Shown piece by piece: positions 32,788 through 42,126 of a stretch of 64,000 nucleotides of DNA (position 1 is its first letter; each line of letters begins with the position of its first letter). A program made the position numbers and the translations under genes. Origin of the DNA: Sellimonas caecigallum (lineage in GTDB: Bacteria; Bacillota; Clostridia; Lachnospirales; Lachnospiraceae). The notes under the pieces were generated by a model, which was not told where the DNA came from, did no database searches, and was given only the letters and a program-made list of their open reading frames with translations. Where the stretch lies: NCBI RefSeq assembly GCF_045038405.1, contig NZ_CP173660.1, positions 2,232,001 through 2,296,000 of the forward strand, given 5' to 3'.

Positions 32788-34200
32788 ATGGCAGAACAAA
32801 AACCAATTAAAATAACCGAAACCATTCTGCGGGATGCGCATCAGTCACTGATCGCCACAAGGATGACGACAGAACAGATGATGCCGATCGTGGAGAAACT
32901 CGACAAAGTGGGATACCACTCCGTGGAATGCTGGGGAGGAGCCACGTTCGACGCGTCACTGCGTTTCTTAAAAGAAGATCCGTGGGACAGACTCCGCAAA
33001 TTCCGCGATGGATTCAAAAACACAAAACTTCAGATGTTGTTCCGTGGACAGAATATCCTTGGATATCGTCCGTATGGAGATGACGTGGTAGAATATTTCG
33101 TACAGAAATCCGTGGCAAACGGCATTGATATCATTCGTATTTTTGACTGTCTGAATGATCTTAGAAATCTGAAAACAGCCGTAAAAGCAGCCAACAAAGA
33201 GAAGGCTCACGCACAGGTTGCGCTTTCCTATACCCTGGGAGATGCCTATACGCTGGAATACTGGGTCCAGAAAGCAAAAGAGATTGAAGAGATGGGAGCG
33301 GATTCCATCTGTATCAAAGACATGGCAGGACTTCTTGTCCCGTACAGCGCCACAGAACTTGTCACAGCGCTGAAAGAAGCGACAAGCCTTCCGATCCAGC
33401 TGCATACACACTATACCTCCGGTGTGGCTTCCATGACCTATCTGAAAGCGGTGGAGGCAGGTGTGGATGTGATCGACACAGCAATGTCTCCGTTTGCCCT
33501 TGGCACATCACAGCCGGCGACGGAAGTGATGGTAGAGACACTGAAAGGGACACCGTACGATACAGGATTTGACCAGAATCTGCTGGCTGAGATTGCAGAT
33601 TACTTCCGCCCTATCCGGGACAAAGCACTGGAAAGCGGACTCTTAAATCCGAAGAACCTCGGCGTCAATATCAAGACGCTCCTTTACCAGGTTCCAGGCG
33701 GAATGCTCTCCAACCTGACAAGCCAGTTAAAAGAACAGGGCGCAGAAGACAAGTTCTACGAAGTGCTGGAAGAAGTGCCAAGAGTGCGAAAAGACCTCGG
33801 AGAACCGCCGCTTGTTACCCCGTCTTCCCAAATCGTCGGAACACAGGCAGTGTTTAACGTGCTGATGGGAGAACGTTACAAAGTAGCGACGAAAGAGACA
33901 AAAGATATGCTGAAAGGAAAGTACGGCGCTACCGTCAAACCATTCAACGAAGAGGTAAAGAAGAAATGTCTCGGAGATGAGATTGACGACTGTATCACAT
34001 GCCGTCCGGCTGACCTGATTCCGGACGAACTGGAAACACTGGAAAACGAGATGAAGCAGTGGAAGCAGCAGGACGAAGATGTCCTGACATACGCGCTCTT
34101 CCCGCAGGTGGCAGTGGATTTCTTCAAATACCGCCAGGCACAGCAGACAAAAGTGGATGCTGCAGTGGCAGACACAGAGAACGGAAGCTACCCGGTGTAA
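32788..34200 (+). CDS. Oxaloacetate decarboxylase alpha / pyruvate carboxylase B-type carboxyltransferase, without biotin domain
   Basis: 470 residues. The HMGL-like barrel begins ITETILRDAHQSLIATRMTT and contains LRFLKEDPWDRLR, LFRGQNILGYRPYGDD and IKDMAGLL, followed by the PYC/OADA helical domain. It exchanges a carboxyl between oxaloacetate and biotin. It ends before any biotinyl domain, so, like the 5S subunit of Propionibacterium transcarboxylase, it relies on the separate carrier. RBS TAGGAGG. Last gene of the operon; a strong terminator follows. Confidence 0.93.
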   Translation: MAEQKPIKITETILRDAHQSLIATRMTTEQMMPIVEKLDKVGYHSVECWGGATFDASLRFLKEDPWDRLRKFRDGFKNTKLQMLFRGQNILGYRPYGDDVVEYFVQKSVANGIDIIRIFDCLNDLRNLKTAVKAANKEKAHAQVALSYTLGDAYTLEYWVQKAKEIEEMGADSICIKDMAGLLVPYSATELVTALKEATSLPIQLHTHYTSGVASMTYLKAVEAGVDVIDTAMSPFALGTSQPATEVMVETLKGTPYDTGFDQNLLAEIADYFRPIRDKALESGLLNPKNLGVNIKTLLYQVPGGMLSNLTSQLKEQGAEDKFYEVLEEVPRVRKDLGEPPLVTPSSQIVGTQAVFNVLMGERYKVATKETKDMLKGKYGATVKPFNEEVKKKCLGDEIDDCITCRPADLIPDELETLENEMKQWKQQDEDVLTYALFPQVAVDFFKYRQAQQTKVDAAVADTENGSYPV

Positions 34201-34245
34201 TGTTAAACTGAAATAGAAAGCGGATCGTTAAGAAGCGAAAATGCA

Positions 34246-34303
34246 ATACCTTGACAGCGGTACACATTGACAAGATGTGTGTTCTGTCAGGGTATTTTTT
34301 TTA
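34246..34303 (+). terminator. Terminator of the decarboxylase operon
   Basis: Arms ATACCTTGACAG (34246-34257) and CTGTCAGGGTAT (34284-34295), one T-G position, around an inner stem, followed by eight T. Confidence 0.88.
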
Positions 34304-34431
34304 TGCAATAAAAAAGATGGAAAATTTTACCATAAGAAAAAATAATGAGTTGTAAAAAAGTTCCAGGAATAATGTTTGTATGAAAATTATGACAAAAAAA
34401 TTTATTTCCAGATTTTTCTAACTATTTTGGG

Positions 34432-34460
34432 TTGCAAATAAAATAGTTCAGTGATATTAT
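34432..34460 (+). promoter_or_regulatory. Candidate promoter of the polysaccharide locus
   Basis: TTGCAA (34432-34437) and TATTAT (34455-34460), spacing 17, about 32 bases upstream of the wzz-like gene. Confidence 0.45.
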
Positions 34461-34492
34461 GGAGAAACACGCGTCAGGGAAGGAGAAGACAA

Positions 34493-35236
34493 ATGATAAA
34501 TCAGCAGAATATCAATCATTCAGATGCAGAAGACATGAAAATAGATATCGTTCACATCTATCACGCGGTTCTGGAAAAAGCATGGGCAATCATTCTTGGT
34601 ATGGTGGTAGGGGGAAGCCTGATGTTTGGCTATACAAAAACGATGCTGACACCAGAGTATCAGGCTAATGCGATGATCTATCTTCTTGGAGCGTCCACAA
34701 GTATCACATCCATGGCTGATATTCAAATCGGCTCTATTCTTACAGTCGATTTTGAAACGATTGCGAGAAGCCGGCCTGTTGTAGAGCAAGTGATGGATAC
34801 GATGGACCTGGAGCTGGATTACCAGACGGCAGCGGATATGCTGTCTATCCAGAATTTGCCGGATACACGTATATTGAGACTGACAGTGACAAATCCAGAT
34901 CCGGAACTTGCAAAGAACATTGCAAATGAGTGGGCCACTATCACATCTTCCAGAATCGCCGATATTATGAATACAGACAAACCGTCTATATTGGAGTGGG
35001 CAGTCACTCCGACATATCCGGTCACACCGAACACGGAAAAGAATGTAAGCAACGGTGTTGTGCTGGGAGGAGCTCTTGTACTTGCTTTCATTGTCATTCG
35101 TTTTTGCCTGAACGATCGCATCCATACAGAAGAACAAATAGAAAAATGTCTGGGGCTTCCTGTGTTGTCCATCATCCCTGTGGAAAAGAAAAAGAGGATT
35201 CTAAGATATGAAAATCAGGGTAAGCCGCGGCGATAA
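34493..35236 (+). CDS. Wzz/CpsC-type chain-length determinant and kinase adaptor
   Basis: 247 residues from ATG 34493 (AAGGAG upstream); an open extension to 34451 is unlikely. Two membrane helices (about 27-48 and 180-200) flank an extracytoplasmic domain with the Wzz feature LRLTVTNPDPELAKNIANEW, and VTPTYPVTPNTEKN before helix 2 matches the proline-rich motif. In Gram-positives this adaptor pairs with the separately encoded BY-kinase (36915 here) and sets polymer length. Overlaps the following LCP gene by 29 bases. Confidence 0.9.
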   Translation: MINQQNINHSDAEDMKIDIVHIYHAVLEKAWAIILGMVVGGSLMFGYTKTMLTPEYQANAMIYLLGASTSITSMADIQIGSILTVDFETIARSRPVVEQVMDTMDLELDYQTAADMLSIQNLPDTRILRLTVTNPDPELAKNIANEWATITSSRIADIMNTDKPSILEWAVTPTYPVTPNTEKNVSNGVVLGGALVLAFIVIRFCLNDRIHTEEQIEKCLGLPVLSIIPVEKKKRILRYENQGKPRR

Positions 35237-36200
35237 AGCCGGGAGAAAAAAGCGGTGGCTGATAGTCTTTATTTTGTTTTCCCTTATTGCCGCAGGATTG
35301 GCAATAAGTGGGAAGGATGAGAAAAAAGAGACAAGTGGAAGAGACACACAGGGGCAGATTTTTTACTACAAAGGGAAAAAATATAGAAAAAACCCGGATA
35401 TAGAAACCATACTGCTTCTTGGGATTGATGCAGAGACGGACAGTGAAAAGCCAAAAAATCCAGGAGAAAATGGTCAAAGTGACAGCATAAGCTTGTTTGT
35501 TTTAGATAAAGAGACAAAAAAGGGAACGATCCTTTTGATATCAAGAGATACGTTGGTAGAGCTCGAGATTTATGATATCCGGGGAGAAAAACTTACATCT
35601 GTACCGGGGCAGATAGCCATGCAGTACGCATACGGAGATGGAAAACAAAAAAGCTGCATGCTTGTGAAAAATAAAGTGTCCGAATTGCTGGGCGGTATAG
35701 AAATTGATTACTATGCGTCACTGCATTTGGAGGCTATTTCCAAGATGACAGAAGCGATTGGCGGCGTTCTTATTACCGTACCAGGAGACTACACGCAGAT
35801 CAATCCAAAGTTTCGGAAAGGGAACCAGGTTTTGCTGGACGGCGGACTGGCGGAGCAATATGTACGGGGAAGGGATACCGGGCAGCTGGACAGCAATATA
35901 GAACGTATGGAACGGCAGGCTCAGTTTCTGGAAGCATTTATAAAGCAGGGCTCAGAAAAGATCGGTTCGTCGGAAGATACCATTGTCTATGAACAGCTGA
36001 CATCCTGCGTTACGACAAATCTCGGATGGAGTGAAATTCAGCGTATAAAGGAATATGAGATCACGGAAGAGTATCTCGCACTGCCGGGAAATATAATTGA
36101 AAAAGATGGATATGCTCAGTTTATACCAGATGCAGAGCAGCTCCAGGAAATGATTTTTCAGTTATTTTATATAGAGGAACCTAAGGTAAACACAAAATGA
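35208..36200 (+). CDS. LytR-CpsA-Psr (LCP) family glycopolymer ligase, first copy
   Basis: 330 residues, one N-terminal helix (about 16-34) and an extracellular LCP domain: ETILLLGIDAE, DSISLFVLDKETKKGTILLISRDT with the catalytic-site Arg/Asp, EAIGGVLITVP, and YVRGRDTGQLDSNIERMERQ with conserved Arg. LCP proteins transfer lipid-linked polymers to peptidoglycan. Its position in the wzz-kinase block suggests it attaches the polysaccharide made by this locus. Confidence 0.88.
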   Translation: MKIRVSRGDKAGRKKRWLIVFILFSLIAAGLAISGKDEKKETSGRDTQGQIFYYKGKKYRKNPDIETILLLGIDAETDSEKPKNPGENGQSDSISLFVLDKETKKGTILLISRDTLVELEIYDIRGEKLTSVPGQIAMQYAYGDGKQKSCMLVKNKVSELLGGIEIDYYASLHLEAISKMTEAIGGVLITVPGDYTQINPKFRKGNQVLLDGGLAEQYVRGRDTGQLDSNIERMERQAQFLEAFIKQGSEKIGSSEDTIVYEQLTSCVTTNLGWSEIQRIKEYEITEEYLALPGNIIEKDGYAQFIPDAEQLQEMIFQLFYIEEPKVNTK

Positions 36201-36224
36201 ACAGACAGATAAGGAGAAGACAAA

Positions 36225-36902
36225 ATGTGTAAGGGAACAATGAAAGTAATCGCAGCATTAGTGGGAAGTATGTTTGTAGGATTGACTGCACATGCAGCGC
36301 CAAGTCCCGAGGCGTCGACCGTTGTTGGCAACGTCCCGGTCTATGCAAAAGATGCAGACGGAAATGAGATAGAAGGACTCATGATCACATCAGAGATACC
36401 AGAGCAGTACATAGAAGCCGAAAACCAGATCAAATCTCAGACTGGCTTTGCCGAGATCGTGGAAGCGCTTCAGTTGAAGGAATTGATAGGAGCAAAATCC
36501 ACAGATGACATTGTGCTGATTGATTTGAAAGACGTTTCCGTACCGGAGCATACCAAATTTCCAGTCACAATTTCATTCGAAGTACAGGGAGTGACAGAAA
36601 AAACCAGGGGTGTGATCCTTCACTACAATAAGACACAATGGGAAACCGTTCCTACGACAATGGGAGAAGGGACGATGACAGGAGTGTTTGAGAGTCTCTC
36701 CCCGGTAGCATTTGTGATTGACCGCACGACAGTAGAACCTTCAAGTAATGATGAAGAAAGTACGGTATCCAAAACAGATGGAGAAAATCCAAAGACAGGA
36801 GAGACATCGCATATCGGAATCATTGCTGCATTGCTTTTCTCCGGGGCAGTCGTTGTATTTATGGGTATACAGCAAATGAGAAAATGGAAGAAAAAACAGT
36901 AA
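36225..36902 (+). CDS. Small secreted surface protein with sortase-type NPKTG anchor
   Basis: 225 residues. An N-terminal signal peptide is cut near THAA (about residue 24). The C-terminus has a complete sorting signal: NPKTG at 188-192, a hydrophobic helix (GIIAALLFSGAVVVF) and a basic tail (KWKKKQ). The region before the motif is Ser/Thr/Glu-rich, as in wall-spanning segments. The middle domain (about 30-165) is not one I can name; FPVTISFEVQGV and VILHYNKTQWETVP suggest a beta-rich fold. It lies between the LCP and kinase genes of the operon, an unusual place for a wall-anchored protein. Confidence 0.75.
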   Translation: MCKGTMKVIAALVGSMFVGLTAHAAPSPEASTVVGNVPVYAKDADGNEIEGLMITSEIPEQYIEAENQIKSQTGFAEIVEALQLKELIGAKSTDDIVLIDLKDVSVPEHTKFPVTISFEVQGVTEKTRGVILHYNKTQWETVPTTMGEGTMTGVFESLSPVAFVIDRTTVEPSSNDEESTVSKTDGENPKTGETSHIGIIAALLFSGAVVVFMGIQQMRKWKKKQ

Positions 36903-36914
36903 AGGACAGACGAG

Positions 36915-37595
36915 ATGATCAAGATTGAACTTCAGGAAGAAACGATGGAATATGCTCAGGAAGAAGCGGTAAAGACACTGCGGACGAATTTGCAGTTTTG
37001 TGGAAATGACAAGAAGAGTATTCTGATTACGAGCAGTATCCCAGAAGAAGGAAAGACGAGTATCGCGCTTCGGCTGGCAAAATCTCTCGCGGAAATACAG
37101 AAAAAAGTGCTGCTGTTGGATGCGGATCTGCGGAAATCTTCTTTACAGAAAAAAATGCGGATTGGAGATATCCCATTTGGACTGTCGCACTTTCTTTCCG
37201 GCCAATGTGGACTGTCGGAAGCTGTTGTGACAACAAATATCGCAGGATTTCATCTTTTGTTTGCCGGAGCAGGGGTTCCAAACGCGACGGAATTGTTGTC
37301 GCACCGGCATATGGAAGCTTTGATGGAACAGCTGAAGACAGTCTATGACTACATTATTATAGACAGCGCGCCGCTTGGATTGGTAATAGATGCAGCAATT
37401 TTAGCCAAATACTGCGACGGAGCCATCATTGTTGTCGAAGAAGGAAAGATACGGAGAAAGATGGTGCAAGATGTGAAAAAGAGACTGGAAAATTCCGGAT
37501 GTGCTGTGCTGGGTACAGTTTTGAATAAAGTCTCACTGAAGAAACAGCACGGATACTATAAGAATGAGTACAAAAAATATAATTATGCCCCATAA
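36915..37595 (+). CDS. BY-type tyrosine kinase (CpsD/YwqD-like)
   Basis: 226 residues. Walker A is SIPEEGKT (41-48), Walker A' is VLLLDADLRKS (65-75) and Walker B IIIDSAPLG. The C-terminal Tyr cluster YYKNEYKKYNYAP (214-226) is the autophosphorylation tail. With the Wzz-like adaptor at 34493 it controls polymer export and length. It is the last gene of this block: 160 bases separate it from the rpiR-like gene, which has its own promoter. Confidence 0.93.
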   Translation: MIKIELQEETMEYAQEEAVKTLRTNLQFCGNDKKSILITSSIPEEGKTSIALRLAKSLAEIQKKVLLLDADLRKSSLQKKMRIGDIPFGLSHFLSGQCGLSEAVVTTNIAGFHLLFAGAGVPNATELLSHRHMEALMEQLKTVYDYIIIDSAPLGLVIDAAILAKYCDGAIIVVEEGKIRRKMVQDVKKRLENSGCAVLGTVLNKVSLKKQHGYYKNEYKKYNYAP

Positions 37596-37684
37596 AATCA
37601 TCCAGAAAGATAGGTTTTCCCAAAAAATACGATCAAATTGGCTGTCCACAAACCTGTCAACACGGCGAAGCTGCTGAGAATAAC

Positions 37685-37713
37685 TTGTAATTGTATTCAA
37701 ATAAGAGTATAAT
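37685..37713 (+). promoter_or_regulatory. Promoter before the RpiR-type regulator
   Basis: TTGTAA (37685-37690) and TATAAT (37708-37713), spacing 17, 42 bases upstream of the gene. Confidence 0.6.
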
Positions 37714-37755
37714 AAGTACGCTTAAAAGGGATTGAAAGTTAGAAGGAAGACAGAC

Positions 37756-38685
37756 ATGATAAGCGGAAAAAATGAGTTATTGGACAGAATTGAAAAGAAA
37801 TATGACAAAATGAGTAAAAGCCAGAAGAAATTAGCTGATTTTATTCGTTCATCGTATGAGAAGGCAGTGTTTATGACCGCGTCAAAATTAGGACAGGTAG
37901 TGGGCGTCAGTGAGTCGACAACCGTGCGTTTTGCCACACAGCTTGGATACAGCGGCTATCCGGAATTGCAGAAAGCACTGGAAGAGCTCGTCAGCAATCG
38001 CCTGAATTCGATACAGAGGATGGAAGTTACATATGGAAGGATCAGCCAGTCAGAGATTCTGATGAGCGTCCTTCAGTCGGACATTGACAAAATCAAAATG
38101 ACAATGGAACATATTGACCAAAATGCATTTGAACATGCGGTGGATATGATACTTGGCGCAAAGAAGATATATATTATAGGAATCAGGAGCTGTGCACCCC
38201 TCGCCAAATTTCTGGGATTTTATCTAAATCTTGTGTGCGACGATGTCGTAAGTGTGGATACAAACAGTTCCAGCGAAATTTTCGAGCAACTTATAAGGAT
38301 AGGGGGGGAGGATGTGATCATCGGCATCAGCTTCCCTCGATATTCCATGCGGACATTGAAAGCACTGGAGTTTGCCAACAACAGAAGAGCAAAGATCATC
38401 ACACTAACCGACAGCGTGCACTCGCCGATGACTCTTTATTCTTCCTGCAATCTGATTGCCAGAAGCGACATGGCATCCATTGTAGATTCTCTTGTGGCGC
38501 CTCTCAGTGTGATCAATGCACTTGTAGTTGCTCTGTGCATGAAAAAGCAGGGAGATGTCATTGCCACACTCGAAACACTTGAGACTATCTGGGACGAGTA
38601 CCAGGTTTACAGCCGTGACGAACTCAACCAGGTAAGCGAAAGAGTCACACTGAGATTTCAGGAAGAAAGCACAGAAGGAAAGTAG
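37756..38685 (+). CDS. MurR/RpiR family transcriptional regulator
   Basis: 309 residues from ATG 37756 (AGAAGGAAG upstream). The N-terminal helix-turn-helix (about 18-80: KMSKSQKKLADFI, then GVSESTTVRFATQLGYSGYPEL) is followed by a SIS domain (about 120-260: KKIYIIGIRSCAPLAKFL, then DVIIGISFPRYSMRTL and IITLTDS), which binds phosphosugars. Members usually control amino-sugar or other sugar genes near them; here it sits inside the envelope locus, so it may sense a wall or polysaccharide precursor (inference). Confidence 0.92.
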   Translation: MISGKNELLDRIEKKYDKMSKSQKKLADFIRSSYEKAVFMTASKLGQVVGVSESTTVRFATQLGYSGYPELQKALEELVSNRLNSIQRMEVTYGRISQSEILMSVLQSDIDKIKMTMEHIDQNAFEHAVDMILGAKKIYIIGIRSCAPLAKFLGFYLNLVCDDVVSVDTNSSSEIFEQLIRIGGEDVIIGISFPRYSMRTLKALEFANNRRAKIITLTDSVHSPMTLYSSCNLIARSDMASIVDSLVAPLSVINALVVALCMKKQGDVIATLETLETIWDEYQVYSRDELNQVSERVTLRFQEESTEGK

Positions 38686-38695
38686 AGGAGAAAGC

Positions 38696-39931
38696 ATGGC
38701 GAAAGTATTGGTAATCGGCGGAGGAGCCGCGGGAATGATGGCTGCCATCTTTGCGGCTAGAAACGGACACGATGCCCATCTGTTTGAAAAGAATGAAAAG
38801 CTTGGAAAAAAGATTTATATAACCGGAAAAGGGAGATGCAATCTGACCAATGCCTGCGATATGGAAGAACTGCTCGACTCTGTCGTGACGAATAAAAAAT
38901 TTTTGTACAGCAGTTTTTACGGCTTTACAAACGAAGAGACCATGGAGTTTTTCCAGTCTATAGGCCTGGAAATAAAGATAGAAAGAGGAAACAGGGTGTT
39001 CCCGGTATCGGATCATTCCTCGGATGTAATCCGGGTGTTGGAAAGGGAACTGCGCAGATTGAACGTAAAACTTTATTTGCGGGAAAAAGTGACATGGGTA
39101 GGGACGTCAGAAAACAGATTTTCTTACCTGAAACTGGAAAATGGAGAGACTGTGAAAGGAGATGCCTGCATTATCGCAACCGGAGGCAATTCCTATCAGA
39201 CAACAGGCTCAGACGGAGACGGATACCGTTTTGCGGAAGAACTTGGCCACACAGTGACAGAGATCAGTCCGGCGCTTGTACCTGTCGAAATCAAAGAAGG
39301 ATTTGTAAAAGAGCTTCAGGGACTTTCCTTGAGAAATGTGGAAATCTCTGTGCTGGATGACAGAAAAGAAGTATACAGAGAATTTGGAGAGATGCTGTTT
39401 ACCCACTATGGGGTCAGCGGTCCCCTGATTTTAAGTGCGAGCTCTTTTGTGGGAAGCAGGCTGAAGAAAAAAACACTGAGACTCATCATCGACTTAAAAC
39501 CGGCTCTGTCCTTTGAACAGTTGGACGCAAGAGTCCTCAGAGACTTTGAGGAAAACAAAAACCGACAGTTCAAAAATGCGCTGGACAAACTGTTCCCGTC
39601 CAAACTGATACCTGTCATCGTGACCTTGAGCGGCATTTCTCCAGAGAAAAAGGTAAACGAGATTACCAAGGAAGAAAGGCATCGTCTTGTTTCCCTGATC
39701 AAAGGCATGGAAATGACAATGACAAAGCTGCGCGACTTCAACGAAGCCATCATCACACAAGGCGGTGTAAGTGTAAAAGAGATCAATCCTGCCACCATGG
39801 AATCCAAAAAAGTGGGAGGGGTTTACTTCGCCGGGGAAGTCCTGGATCTGGATGCTGTGACAGGCGGTTTCAATCTGCAGATTGCCTGGTCTACCGGAAA
39901 TGCGGCCGGCAGCAGCGTGTTTGATGAATAG
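38696..39931 (+). CDS. HI0933-like FAD-dependent oxidoreductase
   Basis: 411 residues. FAD-binding GGGAAG at 8-13, ITGKGRCNLTNAC (family hallmark), IIATGGNSYQTTGSDGDGY, and the C-terminal GGVSVKEINPATMESK plus GEVLDLDAVTGGFNLQIAWSTG. The family (also called BaiN or aminoacetone-oxidase-like) is widespread with few defined functions. It commonly stands next to cmk in Firmicutes, as here, so its position is not specific to the polysaccharide locus. RBS AGAGGAG. Confidence 0.9.
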   Translation: MAKVLVIGGGAAGMMAAIFAARNGHDAHLFEKNEKLGKKIYITGKGRCNLTNACDMEELLDSVVTNKKFLYSSFYGFTNEETMEFFQSIGLEIKIERGNRVFPVSDHSSDVIRVLERELRRLNVKLYLREKVTWVGTSENRFSYLKLENGETVKGDACIIATGGNSYQTTGSDGDGYRFAEELGHTVTEISPALVPVEIKEGFVKELQGLSLRNVEISVLDDRKEVYREFGEMLFTHYGVSGPLILSASSFVGSRLKKKTLRLIIDLKPALSFEQLDARVLRDFEENKNRQFKNALDKLFPSKLIPVIVTLSGISPEKKVNEITKEERHRLVSLIKGMEMTMTKLRDFNEAIITQGGVSVKEINPATMESKKVGGVYFAGEVLDLDAVTGGFNLQIAWSTGNAAGSSVFDE

Positions 39932-39960
39932 AAAGTGAAAAAAAGGAGGAAACATGAATC

Positions 39961-40614
39961 ATGGGATATCAAATCGCAATAGATGGACCGGCCGGAGCCG
40001 GAAAAAGTACGATCGCTAAGCTGGTTGCAAAGAAAAAAGGGTTTGTGTATGTCGATACAGGGGCAATGTACAGAGGGTTGGCCATCCACTTTCTGAAAAA
40101 AGGGATCCAGCCTGATGAGACAGAAAAAATATGTAAGGCATGCGAAGACGCTGAAATTACCATCAAGTATCAGGACGGCAGGCAGCATATTTATCTGAAC
40201 GGAGAAGATGTGACGAAAAAGCTGAGAGAAGAAGAGGTGGGAAATATGGCGTCCCTCACGTCAGGAATCCCGGCAGTAAGGGAAAAACTCCTCGATCTTC
40301 AGCGAGATTTGGCAGAAAAAGAGAATGTCGTCATGGATGGACGTGACATCGGAACGAATGTATTGCCTCACGCAAATGTCAAGATATTTCTAACCGCCAG
40401 TGTTGACACGAGAGCGAAACGCCGCTACAATGAATTGGTAGAAAATGGTAAAAAATGTAATTATGAGCAGATTGCTGCCGATATTGAAGAAAGAGACCGA
40501 AGAGATATGACAAGGGAAGTGTCTCCGCTGTGCAAAGCCGAAGACGCCTTATTGATTGACAGTTCGGACATGACCATCGAAGAAGTTGTAGAGGCAGTAG
40601 TCGGATTGATATAA
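39961..40614 (+). CDS. cmk: Cytidylate kinase
   Basis: 217 residues. The P-loop GPAGAGKS is at 9-16, followed by VDTGAMYRGLAIH, DGRDIGTNVLP and the ERDRRDMTREVSPL lid, all typical of Cmk. It phosphorylates CMP/dCMP. AGGAGG lies 12 bases upstream of this ATG; a closer ATG at 39954 is out of frame and leads nowhere. Confidence 0.96.
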   Translation: MGYQIAIDGPAGAGKSTIAKLVAKKKGFVYVDTGAMYRGLAIHFLKKGIQPDETEKICKACEDAEITIKYQDGRQHIYLNGEDVTKKLREEEVGNMASLTSGIPAVREKLLDLQRDLAEKENVVMDGRDIGTNVLPHANVKIFLTASVDTRAKRRYNELVENGKKCNYEQIAADIEERDRRDMTREVSPLCKAEDALLIDSSDMTIEEVVEAVVGLI

Positions 40615-40644
40615 GAAATACATGGCGTTATGGAGGAGATAGAC

Positions 40645-42090
40645 GTGCCTGGAAGGAAGAAAAAACACAAAAGAAGAAGTCTGGTGGGGATTATTTTCGT
40701 ACTGATTCAGCTTATCGCATCTGTCGTGGCAGCTGTCCTGATCGGAAACAGCAAGGTGATTCCTGCAAAATACTTTTTGGCAGGATGCTTTCTTCTTGCT
40801 GTACTGTTCTTGGTTGCGCTTTTGCTTCAGTTGATAAAAAGCAAAGTAGCACACGTGACGGGAATCATTTTCAGTATTTTGGTCTGCATTGCCATTTGCA
40901 TTGGAGGATATTCCTTTTCCAAAGTGTACAGTGTTCTGACTGATATAGGAGGAGCCGAGTATAAAACCGACAATATGATCGTTGTTGTGCGAAAAGATGA
41001 TCCGGCAGAGACGATTCTGGATGCGGCAGATTACATTTTTGCTACGCAGAGTATCGCAGATCAAGAGAACAATGAGAAAATGCTGAAGAAACTTCGCACC
41101 GTAACGGGCAAAGAACTGACGACAAGGGAGTTTGGCACCATATTTGAAGAAGCTCAGGCGCTTTTGGATGGAAAGATTGATGCGGCGATTTACAATGAAG
41201 CCTTTGATGAAGTCATTGAAGAGCAGATTTCCGGATACGGAGATCAGGTTCGCATTCTTTATCAGTACGGTGTGGATACAAAGCTTAAAACAGTCAATCA
41301 GAGTGTCAAAGAGCCATTTAATGTATACATCAGCGGTATTGATGTGTACGGACCTGTCTCCAAAACAAGCAGGAGCGACGTCAATATTATCGCAACGGTC
41401 AATCCAAATACAAAACAGGTTCTTTTGACGACGACCCCACGAGATTATTACGTGGAGATTCCAGGAGTGTCAAATGGACAGAAAGACAAGCTGACACATG
41501 CGGGTATCTACGGTGTGGATGCGTCCATGGCAACGCTTGCCAAGGTATACAACACGGAGATCAACTACTACGCGCGGGTCAACTTCACATCACTGATCAA
41601 TATCGTCGACACAATAGGCGGAATTGATGTGAATTCGGAATATGCTTTTGAAGCAGGCGGATATTCTTTCGTACAAGGTGTAAATCACATGGATGGAGAG
41701 ATGGCTCTGGCTTTTTCAAGAGAGCGTCACAGTTTTGCAGGCGGCGACAACCAGAGGGGGAAAAATCAGGAAGCGGTGCTGACTGCAATCATCAACAAGA
41801 TGCTCGAACCGTCCATGCTCACAAAGGCGATGGATATTTTGGACACATTGGGCGAGAGTGTGCAGACGAATGTGCCGGACCGCCACCTTGCAAGCCTTGT
41901 GGAAATGCAGCTGAATTCCGGAGGAAACTGGAGTATCCTTACGATGAGCGCTGTAGGAACGGGCGATGAGCAGGCATGCTATTCTACCGGAAGCCAGCTT
42001 CTTTATGTGATGCAGCCAAATGAGGTTTCCGTAAGAAGTATTTCAGATAAAATAAACAGGATCCTCGGGGGAGAGATCCTGACACAGTAA
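40645..42090 (+). CDS. LytR-CpsA-Psr family ligase, second copy
   Basis: 481 residues from the GTG at 40645, which has GGAGGAG at a good distance; the earlier ATG at 40630 would place the ribosome site inside the gene. A basic N-terminus and about three membrane helices (roughly 13-110) precede a regulatory-like accessory domain (about 115-215), then the LCP domain: FNVYISGIDVYG, SDVNIIATVNPNTKQVLLTTTPRDYYVEIPG, VNFTSLINIVDTIGGIDV, and ALAFSRERHSFAGGDNQRGKNQ. The multi-helix N-terminus and extra domain are as in streptococcal CpsA. Not a recent duplicate of 35208. Confidence 0.92.
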   Translation: MPGRKKKHKRRSLVGIIFVLIQLIASVVAAVLIGNSKVIPAKYFLAGCFLLAVLFLVALLLQLIKSKVAHVTGIIFSILVCIAICIGGYSFSKVYSVLTDIGGAEYKTDNMIVVVRKDDPAETILDAADYIFATQSIADQENNEKMLKKLRTVTGKELTTREFGTIFEEAQALLDGKIDAAIYNEAFDEVIEEQISGYGDQVRILYQYGVDTKLKTVNQSVKEPFNVYISGIDVYGPVSKTSRSDVNIIATVNPNTKQVLLTTTPRDYYVEIPGVSNGQKDKLTHAGIYGVDASMATLAKVYNTEINYYARVNFTSLINIVDTIGGIDVNSEYAFEAGGYSFVQGVNHMDGEMALAFSRERHSFAGGDNQRGKNQEAVLTAIINKMLEPSMLTKAMDILDTLGESVQTNVPDRHLASLVEMQLNSGGNWSILTMSAVGTGDEQACYSTGSQLLYVMQPNEVSVRSISDKINRILGGEILTQ

Positions 42091-42126
42091 AATATTTTTT
42101 GAGCAAACGAGAAACGAAAGAAAAGG

